From Agapanthus africanus (taxonomy: Eukaryota; Streptophyta; Magnoliopsida; Asparagales; Amaryllidaceae), in assembly GCA_030015575.1 (NCBI GenBank), contig CM057344.1:186079044-186143043 (forward strand): a DNA stretch of 64,000 nt, given 5' to 3'. Made by a program: the position numbers and the translations under genes. The first letter of the stretch is position 1, and each line of letters begins with the position of its first letter. Below the pieces are notes generated by a model, which was not told where the DNA came from, ran no database searches, and worked only from the letters and a program-made list of their open reading frames with translations. Of this stretch, positions 23,625 to 34,676 are shown one piece after another.

Positions 23625-23639
23625 ATCTCCCACTTGCAC
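23625..23639 (-). other. Copia E polypurine tract
   Basis: GTGCAAGTGGGAGAT on the minus strand, next to the LTR, as in B and C. Confidence 0.75.
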
Positions 23640-26440
23640 TAGGGCCATCTGTAGCAGTAGTTGTAGTATCTAATACTCAACCATCCCCTAAAAGTCTCTC
23701 TTTGGGAAAAGGCCTTCGTGAGTGGATCTGCCGTGTTGTCCTCTAAGTTTACTCTCCTAACCTCGATCACCCTGGAGATTAACTATCTCCATAATCAGGT
23801 GATGCTGCCTCAGAATATGTCTGGGTCACTGATGGGACCGGGGTTCCTGGGCCAAAGCCACACTACCATTGTCACACAATGGTGGGAACCTAGTTCATCT
23901 CATGAACCAATATACACCCAAACTGCCTCTTTGGTAGTATCTTTAATAGCGATGTTACCAGCCTTTATCGTCTAGTTTGCCACGGTATCTAGCTTGGAAC
24001 TCTTCCAACATACCATCCCTTTACTGAGGGTAAAGACAATGCCTGCGACAGACACTCAGTCGTCCTTATCACCCTGGAACGTTTCCAGTGATTCTCCCCA
24101 GGATCGATTGATACCATCTCACTAGATCTAGTGAGAATCCTAGCATCCAGTTACATCTATCTCATAGATGAAAACTCAAGATTTAGGAGGTATCACTTTG
24201 ATCCTTTTGGAGAATCCTTGTGATAAGCGGAGATTGACCGAGCGTAGTATAGGAAACTCTTTTCCTATCAAGAGTATGTTGTCCACGTACAATACGAGGA
24301 TAACCATCTTACTCTCTACTACCTTTTTGTATATACAAGGTTCATCTACCATTTTGATGAAGTTAAACACTTTGACTACCACATCAAAACAGACGTTCCA
24401 ACTCCGTGATGCCTGCTTTATTCTGTAAAGCAACTTGCACACGTTTCCGCTGCTCCCACTGTTTACGAAGCTCTCTGGCTGTGTTCTTATAGACGTTCTC
24501 TTCTAAATCATAATTTTAGAAAAGCAGTCATGGCACCTAACCACCAGATATCGTAGTCATGGTATGTAGCAATGGCAAGTAGGATCTGGATGGATTTAAG
24601 CATAGTCCCTGGAAAGGTTTCATCATTATCCATGCCTGGTTGATGACGAAAACCTTTAACAAGTCTAGCTTTGAAAGTCTCAACTTTTCCATCTACACCA
24701 AGTAATCTTCTCAAGATATACTTGCTCCTGATGGGGATTTAACCCTTCAGATATAGCAACCAAAGTCCATACTTTGTTGGTGTACATGGATTCCATCTCA
24801 GATCGCTAAGCATCCAACCATTCTTACAGAGTCCCTACTCTCGATGGCCTGCTCGAAACTAGTTGGGTCATCATCTCATGATGCAATCCTCGCTCCCATT
24901 GTCATCGAGAAACCGAAGTATCTCTCAGGTAGGTGAGGAACCCTACCAGATCGGCGGAGAGGCTGAGGTTCGTCGGGGACTATAGAATCCTTTGGCTCCG
25001 TCAAATCATCAGCTGCAGTTTTGTATAGCTGGAACCTTTCCAGTTCTACAGAACTGACCTTGCCTCGATTTTGTTTGGATTTTGCTTTTAGACATAGGCC
25101 GGACAACCTCAAATCTTAACTAACTTAAGAGATAGGCTCTTCCCATACCATATCTCATATGGAGTGGTAGGCACTGATTTGATTCGAACCTAATTCAATA
25201 GGTATGCAGCTTCTCAAGTGCACAACCCCAAAAGGAAATAGGTAACTCAGTAATACTCATCATAGAGCACACCATATCTAATATTGTGCGATTGCTCCGC
25301 CCCGATACACCGTTGTGCTGTGGTGTATTCAGAGGAGTAATACTGAGAGAGAATCTCATTTTCTTTTAGAATACTCCAGGAATGCCATGCTCAAGTATTC
25401 TCCTCCCTGATCTTATCATAGGACATAATACTTATACCCGTATTGGTTCCCTACTTCTATCTTATATTCTGTGAATATCTCAAAAGGTTCGGACTTGTGT
25501 TTCAACAGGAACATATGTCTGAATCTTGAGAGATTATCAGAGAACGTAATGAAGTATAAAGAACCAGTCCTGGCATGTGTAGATAGGAGACCTTACATAC
25601 ATCATCATGTATCAGTCCCAAGAGTTCATTAACTCTTTCTCTGTTCCCAATAAGCAGAGCTATGGTCATCTAATCTTTGTGACTTGACTGGCAAGTTTCA
25701 CAAGATGTAAATTCAAACTGATTTAAATATGCATCTAAAATGTAACTTCAGCCAGTCGGGTCGCATTGATATGACCTAGTCTATAATGCCTCAAGAATGA
25801 TTCGTTCATTTCTGAACTCTTCCTCTTGTGTGTGTTATGTATACTAGGAACTGTAGTTTGATTTAGAACATCAATGCTTTTAGATAACGTGCCTGAACCG
25901 ATCAACTTTTGATATAGAAAATGTTCAAAACATTATCCAACAATACAAAATTTTATCATTTCTTTACTTGTAAAGAGGCTGATATGATTTTGTATACCAG
26001 GTTCGGTATCTAATAACATTCGTTCAGAATCAATGTACTGGTAACACAGGGTGACAGTGACCAACAGACTTGGCTGCAACACTTGCCCCGTTTTTCTGTC
26101 TCATGAAACTTATCACCCGTTCTTAGTTTTCTACCTTTTTGTAGCCCTATGTAACAGATTACATATCTGGGATCCTGATCCAGTATCAAATACCCAGGAT
26201 GCAGAGGATACTGAGAAACAGTTCTTTGTAATGAACACACCCGAAGGAGATGCATCTCATGCACTTTCTTCTTTTGGGCGGCATGGGAATTCTGGTATTT
26301 CCCTATTTCCTGCTCTGTCTTATAACAATTATAAGTTGGAGCGGGACCAACGTTCCCCAGCTCAGTATAACAAGCGGGTTCGGTCAATACATCCATATTA
26401 TTATCTTGATTAAGGCATGATACGGTCGCTACCTGGAGAG
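23640..26440 (-). pseudogene. Copia E decayed pol and protease region
   Basis: Recognisable remnants run in the normal Copia order on the minus strand: the Gag-protease junction (26010-26456), integrase C-terminal side (24876-25112) and reverse transcriptase pieces (24508-24714 and 24176-24442, the latter with a YVDN-like box). It is broken many times. The relation to Copia B is obvious at both DNA and protein level. Confidence 0.82.
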
Positions 26441-26867
26441 AGAGAGAATAAAACACTCTGCGTGCGCTCTTGTAAGATTAGATTGGTTATTTATTTTATC
26501 TAATCAGGATGGCTCCCACTGTTTTTATCAAATCTTCCTTCAAACCATAAAAGGAAAGACTAGCCGGGATTTATTACACTTTACAAGTTTGTCAATCTTT
26601 CAGCCAGGCCAGTGTCGGTACTTTGAGGGAGGTTTCCCATGCTTTCGCACGGACCTAATTACAGTAAACCTCGTTTTCCCAGAGGCGTAACCCCGTTGAC
26701 ACCTTTCTAGACACCTACTTGATCGGCTAATTGTAAAGTGCAAAACTCTCCCAGGAGTAACAATTACTCGCAGTGGGTATCGTGATCCAACTATCACATA
26801 GAAGGTATGCAATCTCATTGCAAGTTTCAACACTTGAAACTCCCGATAAAGGTTTTTACCCCTAGCA

Positions 26868-27075
26868 CCTATGACCTTGGCTAAGGTCAACAAATCATAG
26901 GTACTAGTCAAGTTCTACCCGTCATTTCATGATTAATTAGACCCACCCACATGACCCTTGGCTAAGGTCAACAAAGCCACAAGACTGTCCTAACTAATCG
27001 CATCATATGCTATATAGGAAGACATCACTTAGCTACCGCACACTACGACTCGGCTATGGTCGAAAAACGTAGCAC
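26868..27075 (-). other. Triple stem-loop array in the E leader
   Basis: Cores start at 26875, 26955 and (degraded) 27048. Outer arms of the first are CCTATGA/TCATAGG, a perfect 7-bp pair; those of the third are CTACG/CGTAG. The first two cores share the variant GGCTAAGGTC. Confidence 0.6.
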
Positions 27076-28904
27076 GAATACTAAGTACTCTACTTCCTAA
27101 AATGACGGAGGGTTGCGAATGGTTTTTATGAAAACCTTTAACGCTTTGAACTTGATCTCGTTGCGGAATCAAATGGTTTTTAAATGGAATGTTTTTGAGG
27201 CTTTTCTAGTTTTGCTAAAGGGGTCACTCCCGGTGAAGGGATCGTCGGCCCTTTCCTCGTCGGATGAGGTGCGGGATATATCATATATATCACTGTGCAA
27301 AGCAGAAACTATAGAAGCAATCAAAAGACAAACCGAGTGTGAAGCATCTGCCAGTTATTGCTAAAGGAGTCACTCCCGGTGAAGGGATCTCGGTCCTTTC
27401 CTCATCGAATAAGGTGCAGGAAGTTCTATAATGAACATCGCGATGCAAAGCAAGAATTGTAGCTACCTGTTTTATTTTGAAATTCGATTCCACAACATCA
27501 ATTAGGTTTATTTTCTTTCATTAATCTCATTAATGAATATCCCATCATTTAAGTCCACCTAAACATCACAGATAAATATAACGTACGCTTATGCCATCCG
27601 CATTCGCCTCGATGTCCCGTCTGCACCGTTAGGTTAGGTAACTAACGCCAGAACGAGGCAGGGCTAGCGCGGGTGTGAAACATAAGCAACGTCTATATAA
27701 TATATCATATATACTATATACTATATCTATCTGAACAAATCACATGATCACATCACAGATAATGCAGCAGAAAATATCATATGAAATATTGGATATACTA
27801 GGACGTCCGTGTTTTTAATACGAGCCAGTATAAAACACGGATTCCACGGTCGTGATGAATAGCCAATCCCACACCCCTAGACCCCTACGAGAGCGGCAAG
27901 CAACCCTACCAATTTTAGGGTTAGGAGACCCGGACTCGACTCCTCGAGATGGTCTCCCACTGGACCCTAGAACCCGGTTACTTGTGCTCCCTTCCTTGGG
28001 TCTATCCTAATGCGGAAAAGTAAATAATATACAAAATGTGACATCTTCCGCAACCTGGAAGTGCCCCAATAAAAGAATATTACATACAAGTTTTTACATG
28101 AATGAAAATGAAAAAACACTCATCTCACATAAAAACCCCCCGGCTATTCAAACACGACGATCCAATATAACATATCCAGCAACACATAACATCACATGTC
28201 ATCAACGTAAGTAAACATGCGTATCCCAATTGTCGTTGACATATAGCAACGAAACTGGCGATATCACATATTACACTTACGGTCACAGAAAAGAAAGTGT
28301 AAAACTACAACAGTTGGAATCCGCAAACTCTTCAGACATCGCATGCCTAATCAAATGAATTCCTTAGACATCGCATGCCTAACAATTATAAACCACGCAT
28401 TTTAGTCTCATTATCGAAAACTCTTTTCAATATCAAGTCGGGCAATTCAACAAGATTCCCGATATCCTGATCGAATGCTCGTCGCAAACTTTAGTAGGCG
28501 GCCGTACCCCCCGACACCGTCGACGAAGTGCACCAAGGCGGAACACCGCTGCCGCGAGCACCTGAACGGATGCTTTCGGCGACGGGGTTCTCCTACAGTC
28601 ACTTGGTCGGGGCTATGGAGTGAGGCTGTCTATTAAGTTTACCCGGCGAGTATCCGCGTACGCTACGTGATTGCGACAGACTTTTGATCGCATCAAAATT
28701 CCGTGGCAACCGATCAAGTGAGACTAAACTGCTATGTTTATAACATTCATTCAGTTATCTCATAACTATTTGTGAATTCCAAATGTTGTATCACATTCCG
28801 GATGAATAGAAAATGTTAAACTTTCCGATCGAACAATCGAACACCCAAGTTTTCCCGAAACAGCTCAACACATGAAATAAGTTTAAAAATATTCATTTCG
28901 TGCC

Positions 28905-29075
28905 TCAGTACCAACGGTCCAGCTGTAGAAGGGTCAAGCCAATGCCTCACATGTGGCACGCCGTACTGCCCCAAACCCTAGGGTTCAAAGGGCTGTTCAA
29001 GACGGTCACATAATCGAGTTAAGCTTTGTTGTCTTCTAGAGGGACCATCACGTTACTTGCACTACTTGGAATGTC
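28905..29075 (-). other. Leader block shared with the LARD (Copia E copy)
   Basis: Contains TAGAAGGGTCAAGCC, GCCGTACTGCC, CGGTCACATAATCGAGTTA and CTTCTAGAGGG in fixed order. The same order appears in B (55334-55508) and, more diverged, in the LARD (49115-49285). Confidence 0.7.
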
Positions 29076-29336
29076 ATTAAACTATGGAAAATCCAACAAT
29101 TGGAAATTTCCCGGCAGGGGAAAAAGTGGGTATTTATATCCGCTCGAACTTTTTAACAAATTCTAAAACTACCCGGAAAATCACATAGACAAAGTTTGAA
29201 ATTTCCGATCGAATCATCGAAGCTCCAAAACACCCCAGAAAACTCAACTCTTGAGTGCAAATTAAAAATTCCCAGAAAACTCAGCACCTGAATGAACAAA
29301 TTACTGTGCAAAAATAGAAGGCTGATCTTATCATAT

Positions 29337-29384
29337 GGCCGCGGAACTGCCGCAGAAGCCAAGCTTCTGCCGCGGTTCCGCCGC
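29337..29384 (-). other. GC-rich hairpin near the E primer site
   Basis: GGCCGCGGAACTGCCGCAGAAG can pair with CTTCTGCCGCGGTTCCGCC across a few bases. It lies about 190-230 bases downstream of the primer site. Confidence 0.65.
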
Positions 29385-29570
29385 TCTTTAGGCGTATCTT
29401 TTGGTCATTTTTGCACCATAATTCTGAGAACTTCCTGCTGAATTTTTTAAGTATTTTTAATCTGGAAAAAACCCAGTTTAGAAAAAATGTACAGAGAGGG
29501 GTCACGGATTAGGGTTTCGGGTTCGATCGGGTTTCTAAGTCCGTCTACGCATCGCCTAAGGCTCTAGCTA

Positions 29571-29583
29571 GGCTCTGATACCA
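29571..29583 (-). other. Copia E primer-binding site (tRNA-iMet type)
   Basis: TGGTATCAGAGCC on the minus strand, one base from the LTR edge. Confidence 0.9.
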
Positions 29584-29584
29584 C

Positions 29585-31738
29585 TGTAGGGTTCCTAGGC
29601 ACACTAATGAGGTCTCACAACAGATCAAACATGCCCAATTTAAATTTTTTCATGTGCCAACAAACCCTAATACGGATCGTTAACTAGATGATAAGGCGAT
29701 GCAAGCAAGTAAACGACTTTATTGCTAAAGGAAAATGACTACAACCTTTGTAGATCCGGTCCTCCACCTCCATAGCTCCGTGTTGACGTCTCTCCGCTGT
29801 ACCCATCGGGATCGAAGACTCTCATGGTGGTTTCATTGGAGAAAAGATCGGGCTAGGTCGCCGACTTCGATGCCGAAGATGATCTACGTCGAGACAATTC
29901 AAGATCAAGCTCCAACTTCACCAAGTCATGAAACTTGTGAAGAAAACACCCTATACTACTTGGCAAGTGGTAGAGGATGAAGAAATAGGAAGTGGGTTCA
30001 CTTTAGAATTGGATTTCTCACTCTTTTTCTCATTTCACCATTGATGGAAGCAAGCATTTCTTCATCTTGAAGAAGAAGAAGAAGAAGAAAAAGAATATGA
30101 TATGAATTATTTTAAAATAGAAAATAAGTGATTCTTATCATATAGCAACCATGGTTAAGTGTAGAGAATAAACTAGGGTTAGGTTTAATGGTTAGGTTTA
30201 GGAAAAGAACAAGAATGGTCAAGCTTTCAACACTTCATGAAGTTTCAACAAAACAACAAAATAAGCCACCATTCTATTTATCTTTCCAAAATGAATAAAT
30301 AAATAAATGAATAAGTAAATAAAAAACATAACCATGGTTTAAACTAAACATACACCCAAACTTTCATATATCATCAAACATGATACATTCAAGTGAGAAA
30401 ATCCTTTTTAAGTGAACCAATACTAGTTAATGCAAAGTAATATATCAAATATACAATTATACATTAAATCATTAAATCAACACTTGATTCAATGATCCGG
30501 TCATGTCGCATATAACCGACTAGTATCCAATGTATCGACTTATCGAATCAATCTTCGATTCGATAACTAGGTTATATCGCATACAACCAATCGATACATT
30601 CATCGCGAGAATAGAATACGGTATCACATACACGCATTATTCTCGGTCCCGCACATATCTCATATGCGCTCCTATTTCGTTTCGCTTAAGCCAGAAAAGC
30701 TCTGTGTAGGACTCTAAAGACTCGTCAATACGCCGGCAGCAGGTGATGATCATATCAAACACCCACAAGCCGCAAGCTGTCTGCTAAACGTAACGTCCAC
30801 CCGGGTATTGAGCGATCAGAAGATCGACGAGCAAGCCCGCTCACACTCCTGTGAATCCAACCAGTAACACTTACCGTACAGTCCGGTCTGTTCGTCTGAT
30901 ATGTCGCATATCTCGCCTAGGGGTGGTAAACGTCAGACCCCAATAGCTTGATAAGTCATGCCAACGTGAGGTCCATAACAATCATGAAACTACTGATAAC
31001 TCTTACCAGTATATCACTGCAACCCTGGCCAGGGATTTCCTGTTATGGCCAGTCGAGCATAGCGCAACATCAACCCCCAATACCGGGAGAGATGAATCCC
31101 CTCCTATCGCTCATTGCCTCCATGTGAATCGGGACTGTACCAAAAAACCACCTGTTTGCAGGACTCAGTAGAGCCGTGGTAGGGTGGAAATCAAAGCACA
31201 GTGGGAGACACACAAGCCTCTATGACGATCTCGGGTCAACAGACTAAGCTGTAGCAGTGTCACCAGAGAACTGCCATCTGACGTGAGGTATAATACCATC
31301 TGGAAGTTCTCGGCGAGTCCGTTCAGTGTACCCCGTCTCCACTGAGCACCCGCATACCATCTCTGATGTCAAACACCAATGGATATGGGATCATCCATCG
31401 CCCATTACATGGGTCGAGAAGATATACGCTAGTCTACTCTGGAATATCGATGCCCCGTCTCGATATTCCCACGACTAGGAACATTGAAGGATGTACTCAT
31501 GGACTACCCAGGCCCCACTAGTATGATCTGCATCATAGTCCTAGAAGTCGAGTACACATCCTAAGGGCTTTATCAACATGTAACAGAGAGACAGAAAGTA
31601 TACATGTTAAGATAAAGAGCAACCAGATAGCGTACTATCATGTCGAGCAAGAAAGTCCTACCTATATATGTCCCAGCATCCACTACAATATACATCCAAT
31701 GTACAGTAATGGCCTCTAGGGCATACATATAACTAACA
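29585..31738 (-). repeat. Copia E 5' LTR
   Basis: 2154 bp. It differs from the 3' LTR by scattered substitutions and a small indel near 30330. Confidence 0.92.
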
Positions 31739-32779
31739 TATCCAACGCGTCGGGTAATATCACCGGTCGGTAGTGCTCCCCTGCCAGGCTCAACGTCAAC
31801 AACACGATCCTCTTGGCCCGGGGTACCGCACCGGGCCCACCATGTACCCGAAACGGTTCCTCCACTCCTCGAATCGGATCTCGAAATCCATCAGCAAACT
31901 CATGGTGGACGACTCATACATCATGGGAAAACCGCACTTTTTATTTTAAAAGAGAGAAAAGGTTTATTTATGTTTTTTTGCGGTTTTCCTCCAAATCCAG
32001 AAAATCTCATGGAAATCCGAATCCAAAACCTCAATAACACGTAAAATAGTGAATATATGCATGAGAATCCATGAATGCGGCATAACAATGAATACAGTAT
32101 GCATGAAGTAGCAGGTAATAACTACAATGTCTAAACAAACATATAAGGCAAGTACGCTAATATCATGTCTAAACTATTAGCTAACAGGCTATGTCAAGCA
32201 ATAATATTTTCTAAGGTGTACGTGACTTGGCAATTACCGATGAAGATGTGTGTGAGCCGACAAGTAAGTGTACGTGGTACATACGCATCATCGGTAATGG
32301 TGCTGGTGTCCTAACAGCATGATATCAATAATAGAGTGTGAAACATAATATAAGCATGCGATGCGAAGCGAACCACAATAATGAGCGGGAGCTGAATACT
32401 AGACGCAACTATAACTAATCTGCATTAATCTAATATAAGTCCTACAAATGGTGCCTTTTGAAATAACACGAATCATGGGGTTTTGAAAATAGGGGCTACG
32501 GTGTTTTTAAGAAAAGATACGTCTTTTGAAATATCCGTAGGATCCCTTGGGCTGTCTTTTAAAATACCCACGATTCGTTAGTTTTTGAAATAGGTAAGAA
32601 TCGAATCTAATCTAACAACTAAACTAAACTAAACTAAAGGGCTAAGCTAACAAGCTGGACTACAGGTAAGGAAACCGCCTAACATCTGAGTCGATACATA
32701 TACATACCTGTATATATATTAGTCGGTGATCCCGCCTCAATAATATCATATCCAATACCATATCTATAAGCAGGCATCC
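31739..32779 (-). repeat. LARD 3' LTR, segment 2
   Basis: It opens with the right TATCC duplication of Copia E, then continues the LARD LTR (compare 51150-52185). It ends at CATCC (32775-32779), where the Gypsy element entered. The inverted-repeat promoter candidate is at 31926-31989. Confidence 0.9.
32775..32779. repeat. Target-site duplication of the Gypsy element, left (CATCC)
   Basis: CATCC recurs at 44664-44668. The uninterrupted LARD LTR has one CATCC here, near 52181. Confidence 0.92.
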
Positions 32780-34676
32780 TGATTGATCGTAAAATTCGAG
32801 ACTGTGTAAGTAAATCAACTCAAATGATCCCTGATAACGGTTTCATTTGATTGTAAAGAATTCTTGTTTGTGTAAATCGAATAAAGCGAATAAGTTTCTA
32901 TGTGTTGGTAATTAGAAAATGTATAGAATCACAATCAAAGAATTATATTTGACCGCAATCAATTACGGTGTCAGTTGTAGATCATAAGCGAGTGCGGATC
33001 GTCCACAGGGATTGTGCGATTCGTTTCAATGTTCGATTTGTTTGAATTGAAAAGTTAATTGCGAAGAAAAGAAAGCATGATTCAAGATTTATCAATTGTT
33101 TCAAGTGTCACTATTCTATTCAAGAATCAAGAAAAAGTTAAACAAACAAGAATCGGGTTTCGAAGATATTTCCAACCAAATGTCAAGAATCTAAATGAGG
33201 CTCATAGGAATCGATCGGATCTATAGACGTGGTGTAATCTCAAGATATCGTGTTCTTGTCCTTCGAAGAATTGAAACTAGATCGATGATGATCGACGAGA
33301 GTTAGGGCTTTCTCGTGAAACTAGGGTTTCATCATTTAACCCTTGTTCTTTCGTCGATATCATTCACATTCTAGCCTCTAGCAATTTCAAGAAACGATCG
33401 TAACTCCCCAATCTTGAGCGATATCATTCAAGAAAGCATCGCAACGAATTGGGTTATCGGTTCTTGAACTTGCTAGGGTTTACAAAACTCGTAGGATTCA
33501 AGAATCGATTTAAGATATGTTACATCATCATTCTATTGATCGTCTCGACTCCTTGACGAGCGGAGTATTACTCAAACATCACAACAAGAATTACAACTAG
33601 AAATTTAGATCGAATCATGATGCAAGAATTTAAAGAAAACAAGATAAAAGAATATCACCTTTTATTTATATCAACAATTTGATTACAGTCGCTCAAGAAC
33701 TACAAGAGAAAGAACTAAATTGTCGATCTGGCGTCGCTCGGCTCCGTGAGTCGTGGATCGGCTTGGACCACTTGCTCTGTTGAAGATCGGCTCCGCTCAT
33801 AAAAGGTTGCAAGGCTTCTTGCTTGATGGGGTACTCGGGATCTTGGCTTTTGATTGGAATTAGGGTTAAGGTTTCACACAAGCCTTCTCACTAGACTTGT
33901 GGAAAGAGAGTGAATTTAGATTGATACTAAAATTGGGGATCAATCAATAATCTCTTTACAAGTGAGCCTAGGGTCCTATTTATAGATCTCCCAAACCCTA
34001 GGTCTAGGTTTGAAATTACAATTCCCTCCAAAAGTTTGTTGAGGCTTCTAGAAGATAGTTTGTTAGGAGTTTAGCTTAGGCTTTAAGCTAGGATTAATTA
34101 ACCTTAGAAACCCTAGTTTGCTGATCTGGCAGAAGTCTCTGGAGTATTCTGGAATTTGTCATGTATTTCTGAAGTCTGGACCCTGAGAGAGAAATAATGC
34201 CCTGAATTTGAGGAGGTGACGTGGCAAGACGGCCGCGGAACCGCAGCTCAAGCCGGCTTGCACCGCGGTTCCGCGGCCATGTTGGCTCTTTGTGGCTTGG
34301 TTCTTCTGGTGTGGTCTAGTGATGATATTTGGGGCTTCATATGATATGTTAAATTGTATTTTGTCTTTTGGATTGCTACCAGAACTGAAATCATTGAGTT
34401 GGCGTAATGTTTGAGCGATACCATGTAAATTTTGGCCTTTCTTCTGGATTTTCCTGCACAGATCTCAAAACAAGTGTTGCGCAATATAGGGATGATGCAA
34501 TGCCATGAAATGCAGTCAATTTCCTTTATAGTGCCGGTTTTTAAGGTCTAACATATGTAATCTGATATTCTGCGACTGTTTTGCTAAGATGTGAAATATG
34601 AATGCCGAACACTTCTATATGAATGCGAATGATAGGGAAATTGCCGGTTAAAAGATGCAATTTTTTCGACTAATCA
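32780..34676 (-). repeat. Gypsy 3' LTR
   Basis: 1897 bp, TGATTGATCG to CGACTAATCA on the plus strand. It contains a GC-rich hairpin at 34231-34278 about 400 bases from the sense start, probably in U3. Confidence 0.95.
34231..34278 (-). other. GC-rich hairpin in the Gypsy LTR
   Basis: Perfect 14-bp arms GGCCGCGGAACCGC and GCGGTTCCGCGGCC enclose a 20-base loop with its own AAGCCGGCTT palindrome. The 5' LTR copy is at 44218-44265 with a few differences. A half-motif, CCGCGGTTCCGCCGC, lies in the Gypsy leader at 42481-42495. It resembles the hairpins of Copia B, D1 and E. Confidence 0.75.

Larger units (their letters stand above)
26441..29570 (-). other. Copia E leader (uninterrupted reference copy)
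   Basis: This is the only complete leader of the B/C/E type here. From the coding side: three stem-loops (26868-27075), two TCACTCCCGG modules (near 27224 and 27370), the TTCATTAAT/ATTAATGAA hairpin (27517-27537), a conserved block (27580-27690), a CCGTGTTTT/AAAACACGG hairpin (27807-27840), the block shared with the LARD (28905-29075), and a GC-rich hairpin (29337-29384). No gag frame is seen. In sense order it follows the primer site at once, where gag normally starts. Confidence 0.75.
21459..31738 (-). mobile_element. Copia element E (fossil interior, young LTRs)
   Basis: About 10.3 kb: 3' LTR 21459-23624, polypurine tract 23625-23639, decayed pol 23640-26440, leader to 29570, primer site 29571-29583, 5' LTR 29585-31738. 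The two LTRs differ by about 2% by eye over the first 360 bases, yet the coding part is broken many times. The element was therefore probably already non-coding when it was copied. Confidence 0.9.
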
